From positions 16,236,675 to 16,300,674 of the forward strand of contig CM038725.1 of assembly GCA_021613375.1 (NCBI GenBank): a stretch of 64,000 bases of DNA, in the 5' to 3' direction. This stretch comes from Megaleporinus macrocephalus (lineage: Eukaryota > Chordata > Actinopteri > Characiformes > Anostomidae). Both the position numbers and the translations under genes were made by a program. Shown piece by piece: positions 1-11,735 of this stretch. Below the pieces are notes generated by a model, which worked only from the letters and a program-made list of their open reading frames with translations, ran no database searches and was not told the DNA's origin. The first letter of the stretch is position 1. Each line of letters begins with the position of its first letter.

Positions 1-155
1 CGTGTAGCTTTGTGTTGAACATCAGTGAGCATGACTTCAAGGGACTTGCAGCTAGGCCTGGGTGATATCTAATATTGTATGTGATTCCTACCCATGCATT
101 TGTAAGAACCAGCTGGAATGGATTCCTGGATTTAGTCATTTATATAATTTATATT

Positions 156-538
156 TTAAAGGAGCAATATGTAAGATGACACAATCTTTTGATTTCATAG
201 TCCATACAGTCCCCCCTCCCACTATACTTTTCCTCTTGTTTACTTATTAGTATCAAGAATCATTTAGCTTTAAGAATTTGGCCTTATTCATTTATTCGCC
301 AAGAGTGGCCTCAGCGGTGGACAGCAGCACCAGTGTGTTTTGTCACTTGTTTTCTTTGTTTTCAATGTTTTTGCCAAGAGTTTTGAGCTTCTTCTTCATT
401 CACTCACGTGGGAATTAAATGCAGACTTGACACTACAGTGACTCACTATTACCTCTTTAGGTACAAAGTTGTATTTAGAGGAAAGTGTGGTTAATTTTAG
501 TTACTTTTAGTTAAAAATCATACAAATTGCTCCTTTAA
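156..538. mobile_element. TTAA-flanked short inverted-repeat element (MITE)
   Basis: The two ends are inverted copies of about 20 bp (AAAGGAGCAATATGTA at the left; its near complement ends at 538). Both ends sit on a TTAA (156-159 and 535-538). There is no coding capacity. A TTAA target is characteristic of piggyBac-type transposition, so a non-autonomous piggyBac-like element is the best guess. The same terminal motif recurs near 51150. Confidence 0.6.
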
Positions 539-1265
539 CAAGCGCACTGTGCACCATCCTTAAAAAAATTTCTAATTTCTGCCTTGCTTGTTTGTGATGC
601 ACACAGAAGTGACTTCCTTATTGTGGAGAATATCCAGCTTGCTTTTGATGCAAAAGCAATGAGTGACTTAATAACACTTGTTCTATGACAATAAAAGAAA
701 TTAGAACTATTGAATGTAAACATTAATTTATAGTATTTGGAAAATTGTTAAGTTGTTCATTAATATTTTATTTAACAAACATGAGCAATTATTGTCTACC
801 CTGTTTCCGACACTGGCCATTGGCATGTGTGACAACAGGTTGACTGTATGACAGTTAAATCTTTTATCATAAATGAAAGGCACCAGGTTGTCTACACTTA
901 CGTATGTATAGTGTGGCTTTATATGGATTTGCACAGATCTAATCACCTACCTAACTAATCTGGGGTCTGGGTGTAAGGTGTCAAGTTATATGTTATTGAT
1001 GGCTAGATACTAAATCTTCCTTGAATCTTCTCAACTCCAGCAACTTCTCCTCCTATGACCTGCCATAACTGCATGATTACTCTTTGTCCAATCACTTCAC
1101 TTTAAACCTGTTACTGCTACCATTTAACTAATTAAAACAATGTAGGCTGGCAACTTTAATTAATGGTGCATGAAATGCGAATTGATTTATAAATGTAGGT
1201 CCTAGCTCAAAGAACACCCACCACCAGAGGGCCTAAAAATTGACCAGCTCCAGAAGAAGTGCCTC
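539..1265. other. intergenic, nothing recognised
   Basis: AT-rich sequence upstream of the first gene. Its short open frames have no domain, codon pattern or splice context supporting them. I see no repeat structure beyond simple AT-richness. Confidence 0.5.
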
Positions 1266-1272
1266 ATAAATA
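1266..1272 (+). promoter_or_regulatory. TATA-like box of the small coiled-coil gene
   Basis: ATAAATA lies 82-88 bp before the proposed ATG at 1354, which would allow a TSS near 1297 and a short 5' UTR. No other core promoter element is evident. The assignment rests on position only. Confidence 0.35.
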
Positions 1273-1353
1273 GACATCAACGGTTCTGGCCTTGGTGTGT
1301 TTTTGAGGCTCCACTCGAGCTCATCTGAACCGAGGGTGTGTTTCTTGGGCAAA

Positions 1354-2297
1354 ATGTTCTCTACACAATTGATAATCACAGTGCTGACCATGTCATTTAT
1401 AGCACAAAGGACATTTACTTATGATCTGCAGGATACAATTCAGAAACTGAGAGATGAAAACGCATACCTACACCACCGACTGGAAAACCTCACGCAAGCT
1501 CTTCGCGAGCTGAAGAAACTGATCCTGGATCATTCTAAAGGTGGGTACCTCCAGCTTATTAGATAATTTCATGCTATTTGTTCTGTTTCACCTGCTGTGT
1601 CTGAAAGAAATTGGCATGTAAATGCAGGTCTCTTTTAGTCTATCAACGTGTCTATAAAAAAAAATACTGAAAATGGTGAAAGTGTGGACAAGTTAATGCT
1701 CTCTTTGGTTTTGTTAAACTCAGATCATGAATTTTCAGAGACCAGCGTGGACCATGACAGCGACCAGTTGCATGCCTGGAATGAATGGATTCGAAACGGT
1801 AAACGAATGATTTAACTCCTCTTAAAGTCAAATGCTTGCTTGACACTGAACTACTTTGGCTTTGCTGCTCAAGAATCAACACATTTTGTACCTGTAACCT
1901 ACTTAAATATTCTCAAATAGTCCTTGGCCTGGACATGTGTTTCCAAAAAAACTGTTATATTATGTGGTGCTTAAATGTCTTTTAAGCATGTACAAAAATA
2001 GTCCATTACAGGAGGTTCTTCAGGCTTCCAAAGGTGGTTCTATAACATTGTTCCACAGAATCCTTTAGAGTTCCCTTTTTTTTAAACGTGTAAGCCATGA
2101 CTGCAGTTTACTCATTTATTTTCACAAGCCTCTGGTGAAATCTTGTTGTTTTTACAGGTGTTAGTGCTGAGACACACGTCCTGTTGGAACAGGCGTTCTG
2201 TTGGCCTGACCTTCATGGTTCTTCTGGTCCATTCCTACCCACACACTTTCTTTTTCTTCTGTCATGTGTCATCTTGTGTAACTTCTTGCTCTTCTAG
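1354..2297 (+). CDS. small secreted, probably GPI-anchored coiled-coil protein (unrecognised)
   Basis: Three exons, 1354-1540, 1724-1798 and 2158-2297, join at GT/AG sites, all phase 1, to give 133 residues. Residues 1 to about 22 are a signal peptide (MFSTQLIITVLTMSFIAQ). Residues about 24-58 form a leucine-spaced heptad pattern (LQDTIQKLRDENAYLHHRL) predicted to be a coiled coil. An acidic, histidine-rich stretch follows. The last exon ends in SSGP plus a run of about 16 hydrophobic residues stopping right at the C-terminus, the layout of a GPI-attachment signal; a C-terminal membrane anchor is the alternative. Met1 at 1354 is preferred over the in-frame ATG at 1297 because it starts directly on the signal peptide. 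I do not recognise the family. Exon 2 also ends in the phase used by the downstream Ig gene, so these exons could be an alternative 5' end of that gene. Confidence 0.6.
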
Positions 2298-2691
2298 TTA
2301 CACTTTGTGAGTTATATTCAGCTATTTATAGGACTTGTACTAGTATCTTTACTTTGCTACTGTTATACTGTTATTTACTTAATTTTCAGTCAAAATGACC
2401 ATTAAGTAAAAGTTATTTATTTTTGAGGAGATCAGATAATAGAAATATCCCTTATGAATTAGGAAGATCCAAGTAAAATATTCAAAGGCATGAAGAAAAT
2501 GGGACTCCTACACCCGTGCAGGACCAGGGTTGTGTCCAGCCCTGTCAACACATAGCATAAAAGTTGATGTGGTACATGGAGCCCTCTACTGTGTTATGCA
2601 AGCCTTGCTGTGGCAGTTGTATCAGCTAAAAAGGTCATTCTTGGTGCTCTTGTTGAAGAATGTGTAGAGCCTGATTTTAAAAAATGGTAAT

Positions 2692-2697
2692 AATAAA
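2692..2697 (+). other. poly(A) signal of the small coiled-coil gene
   Basis: AATAAA lies 395 bp after the stop at 2295-2297. Further AATAAA motifs occur near 3287 and 3437, so the exact 3' end is uncertain. Confidence 0.4.
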
Positions 2698-2710
2698 ATA
2701 CTTTTAATGA

Positions 2711-5116
2711 ACATGTCTTCTAACGTCTTTAACTGTCACACACACCAAGCTGCAGCCGCCACATTTGTTGTGGATTTAGGCACTGCATTGATAAAGTGAT
2801 GAGGGTTATATATACACATTGCTGCTACTGGCTAACAACATGTGGGATCCATTATGAGGGAAAATGTACCTCAGTGTGGAAAAAAAATGTGTCTGCAGAC
2901 TTCCTTGAAAAAACTAAAAGCAAGTCTCCTGAAAAAAATGGTAGTTGTAGTAAAGACAAAGTGACTCACTAAATATTGAGAAATATGATATATATTTAGT
3001 TGTTGAGGCTTCTTTGTCATTTTCGTTTAGAATTTTTTAATATATGTTTTCTACCTTTTTCCTGATATTGAAAAATGAATAACCTAATGACTGTTCTGAG
3101 TAGAAATTAAATAGAGAAATGTGGTCTTCTGTTAGGATCTCATAGTACTGTATATAAATAATCTGTATATCTTACTAACAACATCTCTTACTATGTAACT
3201 TGTGTAGTATGACTAAATATATCCCACCTACTCCACCATACATGCCCTTCACTTCCATAAGAGTCTAATGGTGAATCACACTATGCAATAAAATGCTGAC
3301 CTAGTAACTTGTGGAAAACCTGATATCATTTTGGTATTGTCTTTTCAGATAATACATGGTGTGTTTAATTACATTACAAGTCTTGTAACAGTGTCTCTTA
3401 CTGTGTAACCTGTGTTGTATTACTGCTGTACTGGCAATAAAATATATTTATGTCACAATATGTTAAAGAGAAAATAACTATTTGTTAAAACTTTCCAAAT
3501 AATCTAAAAGCCTATTGAGCTTTGCATCTTTATTTATAGATTATTTGCAATTTTCATATTAGGATTTAGTCCTAAAACAATTTTCTAGATAATGATGGTA
3601 AGCAAAACGAAATGGTTCTGTGCCGTTGCTCATTCAGTGAGTTTGTGTGTTTGATGTTCCACACTGCAAATATCACATTAGCCAGCAGAATTGCTCTTTG
3701 TTCAGTTAATTAAAACCACCATCTTGCATAGATTAGAAATCGGGCTATTTGTACTTTAATTTACATTTGATTGTGCTGAATTGATGGGAGAAAAGAAGTC
3801 AATTTACATTTGCAAAGACTTACTACAGGTGCTAAAAAGTGCTGTTACAAACACCAGATGCAACAGAAATATTTTCATTGTTTTTGAAACAATGGAATAT
3901 GCTTTCATTGTCATTATTAAACATTTATTACCTATAATTTGCTGATCTGCCAGCTCTGAGATTTAGCGTGAATTAATAGGACATATCTGTCTGTTGAAAG
4001 TAAACTGTGTCAGACAGCTCAGACTGATGTACTATAGAATACATATACACAGATAGATATCTAGAATACAGATATAGATATGCTGTAGACTACGGGCAGA
4101 TCAGCATAGCCCTGAACCATTCAGATAAGCTTTACTGATATCTGGGCCTTTTCTTATGTAACCATTCCTGCCCCCACCCATCTCCACCCCCAAACTGAGA
4201 CACTCTATCTCTGAGTTTAATGGAGCGCATTTAAATCAATCAGTGGCTAGTGTGCCAAATGCAACCTCTATAGAACTAAAAACCTCACAGACCTTCTGTT
4301 GTGCATGCAGGGTTTGCTGATTTGCACTTTATAAACTACATAAAATAACATCTGAGTAAGTAAGAGAATCTTAAGTGTTGGTAATATAACCAGTGTTTCT
4401 TATTCTGTGTTGGGCTGTACAAATATTGTATGATTACTCAATCCAGCTTTTGTATAAACACATCTTCTAAGACATATGGCTCTCTGTGAAAGGTGTTTTT
4501 TTTTTCTTTGGTGACTGTGTTCACTTAGTTGTTTATTTATTTGTTTTGTTTTATGTTAATGTTATTATTTAGTTAGTGATTTTCTTATTTTAAATAATGG
4601 GTATGTTTGAAGGGGTGTAAAAAAAGAAAAAAATGTAAAGCAGAAGCAGTGACCAAAAAAGATTGTTGTGTTTTTCATGCCATTTTTCACTACTGCTCTT
4701 GCTTTGGATAAAAAAAGTATATTGCCTACTTTTATCATATATTTTCACAGCATAAGTTAGATATAACACACAAATAAGCAATTTAGCCTATTAGAGCCAC
4801 TAGAAATAAAAGTATTTTTAAGCTTTGTTATTCTTTCAGTTTTATAAGTTAATGTTGCTTTTAGTCTTCCACATAATTCAGTTGAGATGTAAACAAAGTA
4901 ATTCAGAGCAGTTTAACTTGAAATGGTACTGAAAATAACTTTGATTTCATTTACTTTTATTTACTACACAACATGTGAACATACACATGAGTTTCTGATG
5001 CTAAGACAATTCCCCTCTGCCTAAAATCTCATCTCAAAACTTTTCGAAAATAATGTATCAGGCAGTTCTGTAGTAACATTTTTATGCAATAGGTTTTTGT
5101 GAGGGAACTTTTAGAT
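2711..5116. other. intergenic, no gene seen
   Basis: AT-rich intergenic DNA. About 3640-3960 is less degenerate and carries several TTAATT/ATTTA homeodomain-type motifs, but nothing decisive. A 63-codon minus-strand frame near 4590 is low-complexity and unsupported. Confidence 0.5.
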
Positions 5117-5255
5117 GGATATAACACTATGGACGTTCGGTTCCTATCACCACCACTGTGAACAAATCTGACTTATTAAGTTTCTCTAGATTGGTTTACA
5201 TCAAACCACTTGGTTTACATCTTATTTACATCTTAAAGACTAAATTTCAGTGAAA
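5117..5255. repeat. arm of a dispersed inverted-repeat element
   Basis: It contains GGTTCCTATCACCACCAC followed by repeated 'TTTACATC' words, the same arm found at 10047-10183 and, inverted, at 9615-9745 and 55075-55190. No matching opposite arm could be firmly placed here. Confidence 0.5.
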
Positions 5256-5496
5256 GCGTGAGAGTAAAAGTTACACTAGAAAATACTATTCATTAACTTG
5301 ATGAATGGATGTATAAGGAACTGGAATTATGAATGCTCCGTTACTTGTGATGGCTTTATATGGGTGTTTCATTTGTGGACTCATCAGTTTGTGCAGTGTG
5401 GAAATCAGGCCTGAACACATGCAGAGTGCTGCTTTAGTACGCTCGTATTGTTCAGAGCCTTTTGAGGCTCTCTAGCCTGTGCGATGCACACATGTC

Positions 5497-5500
<4 letters not shown>

Positions 5501-5532
<32 letters not shown>
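5501..5532. repeat. (GT)n microsatellite
   Basis: Sixteen uninterrupted GT dinucleotides, ending where the sequence turns to GCGCCC. Confidence 0.95.
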
Positions 5533-5536
<4 letters not shown>

Positions 5537-5576
5537 CCTATGAGATTACCCCGTCGCACCAGTAATGAGGAGGGCA

Positions 5577-5638
5577 CATGCAGAATGAGCTTACTTGCAG
5601 AGATGCTACACCAAAGCTGAGCGCATTCTCCCTCACAG
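5577..5638 (+). other. possible upstream non-coding exon
   Basis: It ends in a strong donor (CAG then GTAAGA at 5639), while the Ig gene's first coding exon has a good acceptor at 11652-11653 and so needs an upstream exon. The only in-frame ATG here gives no signal peptide, so this would be 5' UTR. The link is inference from splice signals only. Confidence 0.25.
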
Positions 5639-5640
5639 GT

Positions 5641-8600
5641 AAGAACACTTGCATTGAAGTTACATACCGTGTTTACATTTATATTATTTTCTTTTTCTTA
5701 GCTGGTAAACTAGAAGAATCCAATTGTAAAATATGAATTTCCTTTTTTTATTGCTTAAATAAACCTGAACTGTAGCACATTATGAAAAGAGCTGTATGTG
5801 TTCTTATTATGTAAGTATTGTGTATATATAGCTGCGTCCACAATATCCCATGAAAATTATTATTAATATTATAGTGCTGTTGCGTGACACTGTTAAAAAA
5901 CATGTGACAAGTTTTGTGGATATAAAGTCTAGTTTTGAACTAAAGGCATAGGCTTAGGTTTAACCCTTTGATATGAGATTATATTTAAGAAATTATACAA
6001 CCATCTCTGTAGTTTAACTAAGCTTGTGTTATATATTTGTATCAATTTCTTGATTCTTAGGCCTTTTATTTAAAGAATGACATGCTGTGCACTGATATGA
6101 TGCACATTCACTATTTATTTAAGTATTTTTCTTGCAGTTTCATAGTAATATATAGACATTTAGGGATCTTGCAGTCATCTTTGAGTCAGATTTGGCTGGT
6201 TTTGAAAGTGAATTATGCTTTGAGAGCAGTTTTTAGGCCACTGCAATGTTGTAATATCTAATCCTAGGCAAATAATAGAAATATATTATTATAAATAATT
6301 ATAAAGTTAAATAATAGAAATATATTATTAGCGGTTCCAGCTAAAATGGTTAATGCAAACACTGCAGATAGAAATGTGCATCTGGCTATTTATGATTATG
6401 CACATACACTGCAGTGCTCTGCTACAAAGCACACGCTAATATTACCATTTACAATTAGCCAGATGCTATAAATAGGACCCTACAGAGGGTGCCTGTGAAT
6501 ATGATCAGCCACCATGTGAAATATTAGCCTAATATTAGTGGGGAACATGGTAATGGTTATATTCAGTTTCCACTATTGCTTTATTTTATTGTGAAAATTA
6601 AAAAAAATTGAAATTTAGGAAGAGGTTTATTGTACACTATCGCAACAAATGCACTTATTCACCTGAGTTAGCCATTTTCCAGTGCTGGCCCCCCGTAATA
6701 GTTTTTATCCACAGCTTTTATCCACAAAGCAAGTAAACAATACTTTTTTCTGTTCTGTGCTCTCAAATACTGTTGATGTGTGATGAAAAACATGTACTTC
6801 CTTTTTTGTTGATTTCTATTTTTCTACATCAATTAAATGCAGCAGCAGCCATTCACATTGTGTGACAAGTTCATGATGAATGGAGCAACAGTAATGCTTC
6901 AAAATAGATTGGAAAAAAATCAGGTTCCTTTGATTTAAATTAAAAGTGAGGACTGTTTTTGTTCTCTCCTGTAAACTTGTTTTTCATTAGACAGCGACGA
7001 TATACAAATCAGATTCTTTCAAATGTTCATGAAAATTCAGTAATATCTATGACAGTCAGATTTGGGGCGGACTAAGTTGTACTACATGACAACATTTTCA
7101 CCTTAAAGTGTCCATTTCTCAGTCGTCCTGTCTGCAGTAAGGTGAATATTGCTCAAATGAGAACATTACTTTTTCCCCTACAAGTTAATGTAATTCCTTT
7201 ATGTCAATCGCTTACATTATTAAAATGCCACCCCCACCCCCAATTACTATATATCTTTATTCATTTACTATGTAATATATATTATAATGTCTACAGAAGT
7301 AGTGTTACAATCAGGACCACTAGTGGTCCAGAGTCTGAGTCAAGATCAGGACTTGGATCTGTCAAGGGGATTAATCTGGAGATTTGGTACCCAGTTAAGA
7401 CATCATAGAAATGATTAATCAGATCCTCAATCTGAACAGATTAATACATGTAGAGAAAGATTGAGTTCTACTTGTTGATATTCTTTAAGGATGAAAAGGT
7501 CTGTTTCCAGTTTCTTTAAATGAAGCCACTGCACTCAACTGGTCTCAGGAACAATTTCAACAAGTCCACCTTTCCCCAACACCAGGACAAGTACAAGTAA
7601 TGTTGATAGTGGGAATGTCAACTTATAGCCTTAGTACAGTTCAGAAACAAACCATTAGTGGAGGGCTCAAAAAGCCCCAGGAGAGATATTAGGCCATTTT
7701 AACATTAAAAGTAAGTATTCTATTCTAGAGCACTCTGAAAATAAACCAAATTAAATTACTGCTGTGGCAGAATTTGGTTCATTAAAACTGTAACTGTAAG
7801 TCATATGAAAATTGTACCGCTTTTCATGTTTAAATACCTATTTAACACGTCAAGCTCAAAATGTCAATGTATAACAAGCTAACATGCTTAACAATCCCTG
7901 CTCAACAATTATTATAAATATAAAAAAGATTATTAAAAAAATGCCTATTATTTACATTCTGTCTGCTAAAAGACCTATACTGCCTCCATTAAGCTTGTAG
8001 TGCTTGGACCCCAGTGACTGCCACTATTCTAGTAATCTATAACAGTCACTTATTTAAGTTATCGTGATCTCTGCACAAGGATAATCAGTTTTTGCCAGTG
8101 AAGGCCAAAGCCTGGCACAATTCTGGTGTTGTCCCTGCTCAAACACATTTGGTCAAACATTCAGGTTTGTAGGTGTGTTTGAAAACGAATGTCACCAAAC
8201 TGTGCTGAATATGTCTCTAGCTATTATGAAAAGTGAATGCCATTAACGCCTCTGCGTGAGCTTCCAGTTAGAAAGCATATTTTATGTGCGTAGTAGTGGG
8301 AATGTTCCCCAAAACCCTGTGCTCAAGGCTTACATAATAGGGCATAATGTTGGCACAACAGAAATGGCTCACCTTCTCCAGAGTGCAGAAGTGTATCACT
8401 GAGGACAGAAATTAATTAAAACCATAATGAATTGATAACAGCTTAGTCATTTAATGGGGTGTTGTGAAACCAAAGCAAACACACACCCCCGGCTCCTGGC
8501 ATTAAGTCCCGTTAGCTCACCCACCCGCTGTCCCTGCCTCATGCCAGATGAGTCATGGTGTTCAAGTACTCATTCACGGATGTGCTGTCAACCATCATCG

Positions 8601-9007
8601 AGATTAGCACTCACCTGAGAGTGACCGATTGACTGCTAGATATTCAGTACATTCCCAGAGATTAAAGCTACAGTCTGTGATTTTTTAAAAAGTGGCGACT
8701 ACACCAGTTGAATGAAGATCTTAAGAAAGTGCCTCAACCTGCCTGAGTGTAAATTAAACATCAATGTGAAGAACGTCATGCCTATGAAAACCACAGAAAA
8801 GAAACCACTAATAAACCACTAATAAACCTCTAACCAGATGTTTATTCTACTCCAAATGGCTGTGAGCATATTTAGTACTTATGACCATTCAGTTTTATAC
8901 ATTCTTCTAAGCTAGAGCTATGTTGGTATATGTCAGTTTGGTTAATAAAAGTTTATACAGGCTTTATGTGGAAATTAAGTGCTTTTGTGATGTTACAAAA
9001 ACTATGC

Positions 9008-9010
<3 letters not shown>
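5641..9010. other. intergenic or 5' intron, possible non-coding elements
   Basis: No coding exon found. 6340-6545 contains two inverted 'ATCTGGCTA...TAGCCAGAT' words and a TATA-like GCTATAAATAGG. 8400-8645 is richer in GC than its surroundings and contains an AP-1-type GATGAGTCATGG. Both look less decayed than the flanks and could be regulatory, but conservation was not testable here. The rest is AT-rich with nothing visible. Confidence 0.35.

Positions 9011-9100
<90 letters not shown>
9011..9100. repeat. (TA)n microsatellite, 90 bp
   Basis: Uninterrupted TA dinucleotides over 90 bp. The tract produces spurious Tyr-Ile repeat open frames on the plus strand. Confidence 0.97.
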
Positions 9101-9101
<1 letters not shown>

Positions 9102-9614
9102 TCAAACATTCACAGTGATCTTATAAAGAACACAGCTGGTCCCAAAATCAGCAAATTCTCTTGTTCCAGTCACTTGGGAATTGAGAGCTTAGGACTTGAT
9201 TAGACTCAGTGATGTTCAAGTCTGCCATGAACACACTGAGTGTTTACTCTGCTGAAACTGTCTAGACAAGTCTCCACAGCACTCCCTGCACCAGTTTGTT
9301 TGTAGTTAAATTTTTGTAAGTGGATATCAAATCAAATTTTCTGCTTTGCTGATCATGATGCTTCGTTTTTGCACAATAGCAGTACGCTCAGGAATATGAG
9401 CCCTGGTGTATATTCACACTAAATGCTTCCTGTTTACCAATAAATGTTTGCCAAAAGTGAAAGACTTACTTTTGTCTTGACTTTTGAAAGCGAGAATGAA
9501 AAAAAATGTAATCCACAGAATCCACTTAGTCAGTCAACTGCTTTGAACTGCTTTTTCAATAAGGCACAACTAACAAGTGATGAATCAGTGTAAATTATAA
9601 AGTTATTTTATTCA

Positions 9615-10185
9615 ACCTAAAGGGGAAGTCTACTGATTGTAATGTAGTGGTCGAGATGTAAACATCATTCTGTGGGGTTTGATGTAAAATGGTTAATTGC
9701 AGAGAATTTGCCAATTACTTTAAAAGGGTGGTGATAGGAACCAGGGGTCCCAACGTCTGCGCTACATGTATAGCCCTTTTATTCTCTGTGCAAAACTACA
9801 ATCCTGCAAGTGTTTTCTGAGTTTCATATGTAATCATTATGATGTTAAAGTAGTGGTAAATCTGAAAAGAATCAGTTTTCTTTGGTTATCTTTTTTACCT
9901 TAGAGCACCATTCGTGTATCCCTCCGCAATGAATAGATTAAAACAAATGGACTGAAATGCATTTTAAACCAAAATGTTACCACAGAAATGTAATCAGGCT
10001 GAGTATTTCTATATATTTTGTAAAAAATCTTTCTGTGAGGAAGCTTGGATGTTTGGTTCCTATCACCAACACCATTCTTTACAATTAAACACTTCCCACC
10101 AAACCACTTTGAAAAGCTTTGTTTACATCTTAACCATTTAAGTATGCAGAATCTTTTGAATAATTTTGGATTTTCCCTTTAAATA
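9615..10185. mobile_element. fold-back MITE with arms of about 130 bp
   Basis: The left arm (9615-9745) and right arm (10047-10183) are inverted imperfect copies. Shared words are AAAGGG at the tips, GATGTAAAC, GGTTTG and the inner GGTGGTGATAGGAACC / GGTTCCTATCACC. The right tip carries TTTAAA; the left tip has CTAAA, perhaps a mutated TTAA. No coding capacity. Related single arms occur at 5117-5255 and 55075-55190. Confidence 0.6.
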
Positions 10186-11653
10186 CATACTTTGAATTAA
10201 CTATTGTTTCAATCACTGCACTGAAGTTGAATACCAGTAGTCTGAATGTTTTTATCTTGTAAAGCATTTTCTTAGTTTGAACTAATAAACCACTTTGTAC
10301 AGTGCAGGGAAGCCAATCAGAACAGTGTCTTAATGGTGTAGTAACAAAACAACCTGTTTAGTTATAAGGGATAAAGGGAAGATAGAAAACAGTCAAAAGT
10401 ATTAAAAGTATGTCTGTGTTTAGGTCATAAAATCACACAAATGGGATGAGCTTCAGGAAGAAAGAAGTTTAAAACACTGCTATTATCAAAATTATCTCTA
10501 TTGCAAGGTGCTGGGTTGATTTTAGGTTACTTGTACATAAGCCCTTTAAAATAAGACTTTAGTAAAGCGATGCATGGATGAATGTAAGGATCAACACAAG
10601 AAGGATAATGCAGCTTATTAAATATTAATATATTAATGTTAAAGCAGCAGTTCTTCACTCATGTTTGGTCTCTTCTCTTCACTGATCTTTAAAGTATGCA
10701 GTTCAGTCCTGCTGTGGCATTGGTCAAATTAGGTAAGCATCAAGTCTGTGACCGCCTTACATGGACACAGAGCTATGAAAGCTCATATGATCAGACAGCG
10801 AGCGTTTCTTAACAGGCTTGCTAACTGATCCTCCGGGTACAAAGCAGCCCTGTTCTTTTCATGTCACAATCGGCGAGTGGAGGGGGTGCTGCTGCTGAGC
10901 GGCATAAAGTGGCCAGTCCATTGAAGGGACTAAAGAGGCTTGTAGTGTACAAAGCACGGGCTGTGATAATGGTGGCAGTAAAACACAACCAAAATAGGAA
11001 TACGGAGTGAGGCCGAGACGAAAAGCCGAGCTGGGTGTCTTACTCTGAGAAAACAAACGCACTTGCTTGGCAATGACTTATTATTGTTTTGTGGATGCAC
11101 TTAAGTGCACTGTTTCTTGGTAATCAAATATTTAAGAATGTGATGCAAACTAGACATTGAAAAATGTAGCACTTGATTCGAAGGCTTACTTCATAGCTGC
11201 TTCATAAAACATGCAGGATGTATTTATAACAGCAGTATGTATGTGTTTATTTGGAAGATGACATGGCTTATGAAGTAACTTGCATTTTTATGTAAATTCC
11301 ATCTAAAACACTGTTATGAAACATCATTACCATGTAACAGAATATAAACAGAGTCCAGAGTCCTGCAAATGTTTCACTGTGAAAACTGACATAGGTTTTT
11401 TTTTTATAAACACTCTTGTATTGCTTTTTATGAACTCTTATGAAGCCATTATGTACGTACATAAGGTGTTAATTAAAAAAATAAATGCATTATATTTTCT
11501 TGATCCATATTTTTGCAAATTGTCTTTGAATTTAGTTAAAGATTATATGTTTTATTCCTATGAAAATGATGAGCACATTTGAATCAGGCAAATTTTTCAT
11601 CAATACATTATTTTCCCCTTAACCACGCTGTTGTGTGTGTTCTGTTCTTACAG
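10186..11653. other. upstream region of the Ig gene
   Basis: 10720-11060 is distinctly richer in GC and CpG than the flanks and is a candidate promoter or first-exon region for the Ig gene. I see no coding exon. The remainder is AT-rich. The acceptor for the first coding exon (TTCTTACAG) ends at 11653. Confidence 0.35.
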
Positions 11654-11735
11654 TGCACAAACGCTGCTGGCCAGATGAGGAGCCATGCTATGGACCAACA
11701 TCTTCATATGAACGAAACACAGGGAGAGGGCTAGA

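Noticed and set aside
7142..7408. 88-codon plus-strand frame
   Set aside because: AT-rich, no signal peptide, domain or splice context; expected by chance at this length.
8920..9126. Open frames coding Tyr-Ile repeats
   Set aside because: They are translations of the (TA)n microsatellite with no start context or splice sites.
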